Assembly (NCBI GenBank): GCA_039930945.1
Contig: JBDTSW010000034.1
Coordinates: 1 to 19,453, forward strand
From: JBDTSW01 sp039930945
GTDB taxonomy: Bacteria > Actinomycetota > Thermoleophilia > Solirubrobacterales > 70-9
Direction of reading: 5' to 3'
Length of the DNA stretch: 19,453 nt
Shown here: in pieces, positions 14,981 to 19,453 of the stretch
Layout: the number at the start of each line of letters is the position of its first letter
Numbering within the stretch: position 1 is the stretch's first letter
Position numbers and translations under genes: made by a program
The notes under the pieces: generated by a model
What the model was told of the DNA's origin: nothing
Databases searched by the model: none
Seen by the model: only the letters and a program-made list of their open reading frames with translations

Positions 14981-16369
14981 CTAGCGCGGGGCCCGGGTGG
15001 GTGGCTTGACGTAGTCGGCGAGGAACACCTCCAGCTGGCGCAGGAACTCGTTGGCCGCCGGTGCGGCCGTCAACGGGTCGAGGTGGCTCTGCTCGGGCGC
15101 CCCATCGACCAGCAGCGCCTCGCGCTCCGTGGTGCGGGCCAGCTCCACTAGCCGCGCTGCGCCGCGGAGCACGTCGCCGCCGGTGAGATCGGTCTGGAAG
15201 GCGTATATGGGCACGTCGATCCGCTCGGCGTGCTCGAGCCGCAGGCCGAGGAAGCGGGCGACGTCGTTCATGCGCATCTGGTCGGCGCCGTTGGTGTCGA
15301 TCGTCAGCCTTTTCGGGAAGTACCACTCGACGCCGTTGCCGGGCTCACGCCCGAGGATCTGCGCCAAGCGGGCCACCGGGGTGACGCCCCCGTCGACCCA
15401 ATCGCGGGGGTCGCCAAAGGCCGCAAGCCCGCCGGCGTTGACGTGCAGCAGGGCCAGGTCCTCGGGCGACGTGTCGCGATCGAACGCGTGCCCCAGAAGG
15501 GCCCGGTTGGTGACCTCGATCCCTGGATCGAACGCGTCCGGGAGGAGGGGGAACTCCTGCAGCGCGGCGGCGCTCGCGGTCGGCTCGAAACGCGCGTAAT
15601 AGCCGCCCAGCTCCGCGAACAGCCCCGCGGCCTCGGACACCCCGAGGCCGAGCAGGTCGAGGAACGGGTTCGAGGTCTGGAGCGCGGCGAGCTGCTCCTG
15701 AGCCTGCGCGAGGTCGAACCCGTCGACGAAGCTGCCGAGCAGGCCGCCGTCGATCAGCACGAGGCCCACCAGGTCCTTGTAGCCGGGCCTGCCGTCGAAG
15801 TCCCAGGCCGCATAGGCGGCCGCGAGCGAGGCCCCCAGCGAGTGGCCGCCGAGGATCACCTTGCGGCCCTGCCGGCCGGCCAAGCGCACCACCTGGCGGG
15901 CATCCTCGAGCGCCGTCTCCATCCCCCACTGTCGCGCGAACGGAACCGAGAAGGGGTTAAGGAAGGTGAAATGCTCGGCCGGCATCCCCCCGTTCACGAT
16001 CCAGCCGAGGTAGTAGTCGAAGGCCTCCTGAAGCGATGCCTCCCCCGCCTCGAGGCGGGCGAAGACGCTCGTGTCCTCGAGGCCCTGGCTGCGACGGTCG
16101 ATCGACCAGACCTGGAGGCCGGGGATGCGCTCGACCAGCGTCTGCGAGAGCAGCGCGAAGTCGCCCGCCCCCCCAATCGTGCCGGGCATCAGCACGAGCA
16201 CCCGCCGGGCATTCTCGGCCCCGACCTGGTGCACGTAGACACGGTCGAACTCCGCGGGTCCCGGGCCATCGGAGGGCACCTCGACGAGACGTTCGGCGGC
16301 GCTCACGGAGGCGGGAACCAGCGCCAGGCAGGCAACGAGAATCGAGCTGAGGAGACTGAAGCGCTTCAC
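14981..16369 (-). CDS. Exported alpha/beta hydrolase
   Basis: From GTG 16369 the protein is 462 residues and begins with a textbook signal peptide (MKRFSLLSSILVACLALVPA, cleavage near SVSA-A, residue 24). Downstream it has the alpha/beta-hydrolase features: LVLMPGTIGGAGD (oxyanion loop, about 58-70), the nucleophile elbow GGHSLGAS with Ser177, LVLIDGGLLG, and a late His near 429 in SHLDPL. Active-site residues therefore look complete, unlike the other hydrolase-fold protein in this window. It may be an esterase or lipase; the substrate is unknown. Longer starts (ATG 16411, TTG 16423) would lengthen the leader by 14 to 18 residues; no strong ribosome site separates the options (GGAA is near the GTG). 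It leads a two-gene unit with the family 1 glycosidase. Confidence 0.88.
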   Translation of the reverse strand: MKRFSLLSSILVACLALVPASVSAAERLVEVPSDGPGPAEFDRVYVHQVGAENARRVLVLMPGTIGGAGDFALLSQTLVERIPGLQVWSIDRRSQGLEDTSVFARLEAGEASLQEAFDYYLGWIVNGGMPAEHFTFLNPFSVPFARQWGMETALEDARQVVRLAGRQGRKVILGGHSLGASLAAAYAAWDFDGRPGYKDLVGLVLIDGGLLGSFVDGFDLAQAQEQLAALQTSNPFLDLLGLGVSEAAGLFAELGGYYARFEPTASAAALQEFPLLPDAFDPGIEVTNRALLGHAFDRDTSPEDLALLHVNAGGLAAFGDPRDWVDGGVTPVARLAQILGREPGNGVEWYFPKRLTIDTNGADQMRMNDVARFLGLRLEHAERIDVPIYAFQTDLTGGDVLRGAARLVELARTTEREALLVDGAPEQSHLDPLTAAPAANEFLRQLEVFLADYVKPPTRAPR

Positions 16370-16510
16370 CGGATTCCGATCACATCCTCCCACGGTCGCG
16401 AGGGGGCGCATCCTAAGCCCCAAAGCCTGACGGAGGCAGTCTCGCGGAGGGCCCGACGTTCACACGAAATCCGTGAGACATGCAGCGCCTCCGGCGAAGA
16501 GCTTTCAGAG

Positions 16511-16553
16511 AAGGGCCTGGGCTTCTCCCTTCCTGAGAGATGCGGCCCTTTTT
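16511..16553 (+). terminator. Stem-loop followed by T-run, possible attenuator or terminator
   Basis: AAGGGCC (16511-16517) pairs with GGCCCTT (16544-16550), and the T-run continues to 16553 (five Ts in all). The 26-nt loop contains CCCTTC (16527-16532), which can instead pair with GAAGGG (16510-16515). The two pairings exclude each other, as in attenuators. No gene upstream on the plus strand needs a terminator. Confidence 0.35.
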
Positions 16554-16737
16554 CGAAGTAGTCGGGTAGTGAGGAGGAGAACTCGAAGGTGGCCTTCCGC
16601 TTGTCGCGGTTGACTGCGGTCGAGTCGATCGTGGTCTCCGGGGGCGTCAGCGCGTTGACTGCGACGGCCCTCGGGTCGCTGGCACCCTTGATGAGGCCCT
16701 GTCAGGGTGAAGGCGAGAAACGCGCAGAAGGCCGGCG

Positions 16738-16757
16738 ATTCCTCGCCGGCGAGGAAT
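16738..16757. repeat. Perfect 20-nt palindrome
   Basis: ATTCCTCGCC (16738-16747) is followed directly by its reverse complement GGCGAGGAAT (16748-16757), about 80 nt before the GTG of the truncated membrane-protein ORF. The zero-spacer form suits a dimeric regulator site better than a terminator. Chance occurrence is possible. Confidence 0.35.
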
Positions 16758-16837
16758 AGCTTCAAGATCTGGGACGGCTGGCCCCTCCGGACCGCCGACT
16801 AGATTCCACCTGGCAGCGGCAGCAACGAAAGGTCGGC

Positions 16838-17065
16838 GTGCGCTCTTCGAAAGGTTCAGCCCTGGTGCCACTCACGGGTCTCGTGGCGGTGGCGCTTCTC
16901 TTCGCGGGCTTGTTGCTCGGGAGTGATGCACCCGACACCGGCGACGGCGGCCGGAAGATCCTCGACTTCTACGTCGCCAACGACTCCGAGCAGACCGCGA
17001 GCGCGATCCTGCTGGCCTACGGCTGCGCCGGTCCTGGTGTGATGGCTCGTCGGGTTTGGGGGTAG
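16838..17065 (+). pseudogene. Truncated membrane protein, N-terminal stub
   Basis: GTG 16838 is preceded by AAAGG at 5-nt spacing and opens a 75-residue frame. Residues 9-27 (ALVPLTGLVAVALLFAGLL) form a good membrane helix. Next comes an outside-facing acidic loop (DAPDTGDGGRKILDFYVAND, then SEQTAS) and the first residues of a second hydrophobic helix (AILLAYGC). The frame then degenerates into AGPGVMARRVWG and stops. The pattern of helix, D/E-rich loop with FYxxNDSE, helix resembles the beginning of multi-helix hypothetical membrane proteins of actinobacteria, whose later helices are missing here. It is probably a gene cut by deletion or frameshift; a functional 75-residue protein is less likely. 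It ends 18 nt from the convergent DUF6941-type gene. Confidence 0.5.
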
Positions 17066-17083
17066 GGGCGCAGGGCGCGCCGC

Positions 17084-17554
17084 TCAGGCCGCCGGCCTGC
17101 CTGGCGACGATCCCACCGGGGCGAGGTCGAAGTTGACCCGCTTCAGCTCCTTGCCGTCGACGGTTCCGTGGAAGGAGTACCGCCCTTCCTTCTCGAACTG
17201 GAGGCCCGGGTTCAAGGTGAACGTCAGGACGGTTCGCTGGGGGGCGCCCGGCGTAAGCCCGGCCGGCCTACCGACCTCGAAGTCGACGGTGAAGACCTCG
17301 TGGTCAGGCGCCAGGGCGATCCGGTTGCCGTCCGCGTCGGTGAGCTCGAGGATGAGCTTGAACCGACGGTTGGTGAGATTCCATGGGACAAGGATGCTGG
17401 TGGCGATGGAGATGGGAACGGGCAGCGGCCCGGGTAGTCGCGGCGCGAAGATGCGATCCCAGCCGCCCCCCATCACGTAGAGCTTGCCGTTCAGGGCCTC
17501 CGCCTTGTCGGCGAGGAACATGAAGTCGATCTGGAGCTCGTTGGGGTCTTCCAT
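17084..17554 (-). CDS. DUF6941-type protein
   Basis: The protein is 156 residues with no signal peptide or membrane helix. The start MEDPNELQIDFMFLADKAEA is followed by LNGKLYVMGGGWDRIF, which I associate with the DUF6941 family of small beta-rich bacterial proteins of unknown function. Alternating-strand segments follow (FKLILELTDADGNRIAL, FTVDFEVGRPAGL, RYSFHGTVDGKELKRVNFDL), giving a beta-sandwich look. Known members are uncharacterised, so no role is assigned. The start is ATG 17554; GAGG lies about 10 nt upstream, a rather long spacing. Immediately upstream on the same strand is a short possible C-terminal coding remnant (17578-17697). It converges with the truncated membrane-protein ORF. 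Confidence 0.82.
   Translation of the reverse strand: MEDPNELQIDFMFLADKAEALNGKLYVMGGGWDRIFAPRLPGPLPVPISIATSILVPWNLTNRRFKLILELTDADGNRIALAPDHEVFTVDFEVGRPAGLTPGAPQRTVLTFTLNPGLQFEKEGRYSFHGTVDGKELKRVNFDLAPVGSSPGRPAA
17085..17099. repeat. Short hairpin over the stop of the DUF6941-type gene
   Basis: CAGGCC (17085-17090) and GGCCTG (17094-17099) flank GCC between the convergent stub and the DUF6941-type gene. It could end transcripts from either side, but there is no T-run. Confidence 0.25.
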
Positions 17555-17577
17555 CTGTCCGATTCCTCGGGAGGAGA

Positions 17578-17697
17578 TTAGTCAGACGCCGCCTCGGACA
17601 CCGAAACGGCGCAGCGCCGCCGCAGCGCCTCTTCCTCCAGGCGTTCCTCGAAGGCCCCCGAGTCGCAGCCAGTGGCGGGACGCGAGCCGGCGCGCGC
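17578..17697 (-). pseudogene. Possible C-terminal remnant of a lost gene
   Basis: Read on the minus strand, a frame ending in TAA (17578-17580) gives GAFEERLEEEALRRRCAVSV followed by SEAASD. This is a plausible helical, charged protein tail placed 24 nt before the DUF6941-type start. A stop codon closes the frame about 40 codons upstream and there is no start codon with a ribosome site. It could be the relic of an upstream operon partner, or chance. Confidence 0.2.
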
Positions 17698-17886
17698 TTT
17701 GCCTCAGATGATCGCCGTGCTTCCGATCCTCCGTCCGCGCGAGGGCCCTGGGCTTCGACCTTGCCCGCCGCATACCAGGCGTGGGAGGCCGGATGCCTGG
17801 CCGACGGCCGAAGGGGTCGCCGAGCGGGAGCGCCTGTCCCGCGTCCCGGAATGATCAGCGCCGACAAGTCGATACCGAGCGACGAG

Positions 17887-17950
17887 GTGCCGGACGGAGC
17901 CCAGCACTCATCTGGGCCCCGGGCGCGACCTGATGCGGTCCGTCCGGCAC
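17887..17950. repeat. 12-bp inverted repeat enclosing a second hairpin
   Basis: GTGCCGGACGGA (17887-17898) and TCCGTCCGGCAC (17939-17950) are perfect reverse complements 40 nt apart. Directly inside the left arm, GCCCAG (17899-17904) and CTGGGC (17912-17917) form a second perfect stem with a 7-nt loop. The whole can fold as a branched structure. Confidence 0.5.
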
Positions 17951-18043
17951 TGGGCATGACGAAGCGACCAAGTGGCGAAGTGCCCACTCCCACCGCCCCC
18001 GGTCGATCGCTGCGCGCGCCGCGGTAGGAGCCGGGGGCCCTTA

Positions 18044-18049
18044 TAGACT
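18044..18049 (+). promoter_or_regulatory. Possible -10 element of the lectin-like gene
   Basis: TAGACT fits TANNNT and lies in the only AT-containing patch (TTATAGACTG) of a very GC-rich leader, about 30 nt before ATG 18078. No convincing -35 box was found. Confidence 0.3.
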
Positions 18050-18077
18050 GATCGGCCCCAGGCGATTGAGGAATCCG

Positions 18078-18893
18078 ATGCGCCACGCCCACTCGCCCGT
18101 CAGCCGCGGCCGAGCCCCCCTCGGACTGCTGGCCCTGCTCGGCGCGCTCGGAGCGCTCGCCTCCGGCCTAGGCCCGGATGGCCTGCCCGAGCACGCCATC
18201 TCGGTGGCCAGCACCTCCAAGGCCACCTCTGAGAAGATCCCGTCGAGGTGGCGACGCTCCGCGTCTTTCGAGTCCACGCTCAGGCGCGGAACAGACGGCT
18301 GGCGAAAGGACCGGCCATTCGTCGTCAGGAAGTCGGATGTCGCTCGCCGCGCCGGGGGCCATTCCGCGAGAATCGTCACGCACGAGGTCTCATCGGGCTG
18401 CTCCTGCCCGCGGATGACCTTTAGGGATGGCTTTTCCTACGGCTCCGGCGACGAGTTCTGGATGCGCGGCTCTTGGTACCTGCCCGACCCGGACAAGGTC
18501 TATTGGTCCAGGCTGATGAACCTCGGCCACTTCGAGGCGTCAGGGGATCCCGACAACTGGGTCCTGGGCCTGTTCCGAGAGGACTTCGAGCCGAACGCCG
18601 TGAAGCTGGTCGCGCGCAGCTACGGCAGCGAGACCGGGCGCTCAGACCTGACCCCCGCTATCCCGATTCCGACGGCGCAGTGGTTCACGATCAAGGTTCA
18701 CGCCAAGCTCTCCCCGACCGACGGGCAGGCGCTCACCGAGGTCTACAAGGACGGGGAGCTTGTGTCTACCTCGACCCAGCGGAACATGTGGCAGAACTCC
18801 CCGCTGCATTTCTACACCGCCGGCCTCTCCTACTTCTGGCCGGGCAACGGCAACACGACCGTCTACTTCGACGCGCCGCGGCTGACCTGGTGA
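18078..18893 (+). CDS. Secreted concanavalin-like / polysaccharide-lyase-like protein
   Basis: From ATG 18078 the protein is 271 residues. The ribosome site GAGGA (18068-18072) sits 5 nt upstream and decides this start over TTG 18066. The N-terminus is a long leader with basic residues and a leucine/alanine/glycine core (APLGLLALLGALGALASG). The mature part is a beta-jelly-roll type: GDEFWMRGSWYLPDPDKVYW, WVLGLFREDFEPN, AQWFTIKVHAKLSPTDGQA, then EVYKDGELVSTST and a closing TVYFDAPRLTW. This layout resembles the heparin-lyase/alginate-lyase-like and LamG-like sandwiches that bind or cleave polysaccharide. Catalytic residues cannot be assigned. Two close cysteines (GCSC) may form a disulfide or metal site. 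It is a lone plus-strand gene in a decayed neighbourhood. Confidence 0.75.
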   Translation: MRHAHSPVSRGRAPLGLLALLGALGALASGLGPDGLPEHAISVASTSKATSEKIPSRWRRSASFESTLRRGTDGWRKDRPFVVRKSDVARRAGGHSARIVTHEVSSGCSCPRMTFRDGFSYGSGDEFWMRGSWYLPDPDKVYWSRLMNLGHFEASGDPDNWVLGLFREDFEPNAVKLVARSYGSETGRSDLTPAIPIPTAQWFTIKVHAKLSPTDGQALTEVYKDGELVSTSTQRNMWQNSPLHFYTAGLSYFWPGNGNTTVYFDAPRLTW

Positions 18894-18912
18894 GCGTGGG
18901 CGAGCCCGCGGT

Positions 18913-19212
18913 TCAGAACCCCAGCGCGAACTTGGCGTCCTCGGTCATCATCTCCGGATTGCGCCCTGACGACGCGTGTTGCTGCGTCAGAGTCTGGGCC
19001 ACGTGCTCGCCGAAGTTCTCCCGATAGGTCTTCGCGGCGTCGCGGTCACCGTCGACGGCGAAGACCGAGCGGAAGCGCCCGGTGTCCTCGAAGCCGCGGG
19101 TCATACCCCCGCAACCGGCGAAGAGGTCGATCAGGGTGTAGGGCTCCACGGCGCTCAAGATACGACCGCGGGCGGCGTCACCCGCTCGACCGCATCGGGG
19201 ATCGAAAAGCAT
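18913..19212 (-). pseudogene. N-terminal stub of a C5-cytosine DNA methyltransferase
   Basis: The frame codes for 99 residues. Residues 25-39 (YTLIDLFAGCGGMTR) are motif I of C5-cytosine methyltransferases, which binds S-adenosylmethionine. FAVDGDRDAAKTYRENFG at about 51-68 is motif II with the helix after it. Family members are normally over 300 residues. The catalytic PCQ motif (IV), the ENV motif (VI), the target recognition domain and motifs IX-X are all absent. After residue 71 the sequence switches to an unrelated tail (AQTLTQQHASSGRNPEMMTE, then DAKFALGF) and stops. It cannot methylate DNA. The GTG at residue 22 is an alternative start. Its position beside a split tRNA gene fits the debris of a mobile element or restriction-modification locus. 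Confidence 0.7.
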
Positions 19213-19290
19213 TCATGAAGAGCGCCGCAGAGCCCTTCAAGACCTACGTCGAGGGAAACTCGCAGCCGTTCCCGTCGACGTGTTGACATG

Positions 19291-19336
19291 GGGCGCGGCT
19301 GGTTTCGAACCAGCGACCTCTCGCGTGTGAAGCGAG
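19291..19336 (-). tRNA. 3' half of a tRNA-Val(CAC) gene, 5' half missing
   Basis: On the minus strand the anticodon stem CTCGC/GCGAG (19332-19336 with 19320-19324) encloses the loop TTCACAC, whose anticodon is CAC (valine, codon GTG). Then come the variable loop AGGTC and the T-arm GCTGG-TTCGAAA-CCAGC (19298-19314). The 3' acceptor strand CGCGCCC (19291-19297) completes the half. All of this is canonical. Upstream, at higher coordinates, there is no D-arm and no GGGCGCG strand to pair with the acceptor, so the 5' half is absent. Such fragments are produced when an integrase-carried element inserts into a tRNA gene. Confidence 0.75.
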
Positions 19337-19414
19337 CGGTCACCTGGCCTCGCACAGGGGCGTTGGTACCCCGGTGGTACCTCGGGGCAGTCGATCTGAT
19401 GACCAGGAAACGTG

Positions 19415-19440
19415 AAAGGCCCGCCGTAGCGGGCCTTTCT
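19415..19440. terminator. Intrinsic terminator hairpin
   Basis: AAAGGCCCGC (19415-19424) pairs perfectly over 10 bp with GCGGGCCTTT (19429-19438) around a CGTA loop. Flanking As and Ts give a short U-tract in both directions, so it can act bidirectionally. No gene ending next to it is inside the window. Confidence 0.75.
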
Positions 19441-19453
19441 CCAGTAGCGGGGG

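Larger units (their letters stand above)
16370..16837. other. Gene-poor stretch between the exported hydrolase and the membrane-protein stub
   Basis: No confident gene is seen. It contains a hairpin followed by a T-run (16511-16553), a GAGGAGGAGA string at 16571-16580, and a plus-strand 56-codon frame (GTG 16589 to TAG 16759, product starting AFRLSRLTAVESIVVSGGVS) that I do not recognise. It also holds a 20-nt perfect palindrome (16738-16757). The promoter of the minus-strand hydrolase should lie at its left end, but I see no clear -35/-10 pair. Confidence 0.5.
17555..18077. other. About 520 nt without a convincing gene
   Basis: Frames on both strands are short and rich in Arg, Pro and Gly, with no recognisable domain. 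The contents that can be supported are the possible coding tail at 17578-17697, a nested inverted repeat at 17887-17950, and an 8-bp inverted repeat (17995-18002 with 18031-18038). A possible -10 element TAGACT at 18044-18049 precedes the lectin-like gene. Confidence 0.5.

Noticed and set aside
16589..16759. A 56-codon plus-strand ORF with a purine-rich string upstream
   Set aside because: The GAGGAGGAGA string is too far for good spacing and the product is not recognised; it is described only in the intergenic entry.
16505..16765. An 86-codon minus-strand ORF (product starting MKLFLAGEESPAF)
   Set aside because: No ribosome site, no domain, and its composition changes along the length. It overlaps the palindrome and hairpin and looks noncoding.
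19288..19365. A complete tRNA at the right end
   Set aside because: The 3' half is canonical, but the bases upstream form neither a D-arm nor an acceptor strand pairing with CGCGCCC.
11459..19382. The shared 10-mer GGTACCACCG at 11459 and, inverted, at 19373-19382, considered as recombination end repeats
   Set aside because: A 10-nt match between two places in 19 kb of GC-rich DNA is expected many times by chance, and the flanks do not extend it.
1..19453. CRISPR arrays, rRNA genes, complete insertion sequences, and restriction or toxin-antitoxin systems
   Set aside because: No regularly spaced direct repeats, no rRNA-like sequence and no transposase or integrase frame was found. The only defence-type trace is the broken methyltransferase.

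Overview
The window is GC-rich DNA with bacterial gene structure: Shine-Dalgarno sites, GTG and TTG starts, and tightly packed or overlapping genes. An F420-type (deazaflavin) oxidoreductase, a TPR-LuxR regulator and several secreted enzymes point to an actinobacterium, most likely the Thermoleophilia/Solirubrobacterales group. That placement is inferred from gene style and not from a marker gene.

Layout. 1-883: C-terminal part of an MFS transporter, cut by the window edge. 1091-1294: cold-shock protein. 1447-4890: a tight plus-strand run of two tandem FAD amine oxidases (stop and start overlap by 11 nt) and a glutathione S-transferase-like protein, followed at 4943-5416 by a deazaflavin-dependent oxidoreductase. 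5457-8741: minus strand, with a SpoIIAA/STAS-like protein, an alpha/beta-hydrolase-fold protein lacking its catalytic Ser and His, and upstream of it a TPR-LuxR regulator. 8780-9829: a plus-strand NAD-dependent epimerase/reductase divergent from the regulator. 9982-11202: a minus-strand MFS transporter. 11774-13345: a secreted PhoD-type phosphatase whose best start codon is ATC. It meets tail-to-tail, with overlapping stop codons, a minus-strand pair of exported enzymes (alpha/beta hydrolase, then a family 1 glycosidase, 13342-16369).

The right third, from 16370 on, is gene-poor. It holds a truncated membrane-protein ORF, a DUF6941-type protein, about 520 nt of noncoding or decayed DNA with a nested inverted repeat, a secreted concanavalin-like/polysaccharide-lyase-like protein, the N-terminal stub of a C5 DNA methyltransferase, and the 3' half of a tRNA-Val(CAC) gene. 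A tRNA 3' half without its 5' half is the classic scar or boundary of an integrated element, so the right end probably abuts, or once carried, an integrative element. A clean terminator hairpin closes the window.

How the genes work together. The amine oxidase/GST/F420 block looks like a small redox or xenobiotic-type catabolic module, substrate unknown. The regulator and its pseudo-hydrolase neighbour could form a ligand-sensing pair. The phosphatase, hydrolase, glycosidase and lectin-like proteins are exported scavenging enzymes. No complete, clearly new multi-gene system is visible. The best leads are the catalytically dead hydrolase beside the LuxR regulator, the ATC start of the phosphatase, and the tRNA/methyltransferase scar.
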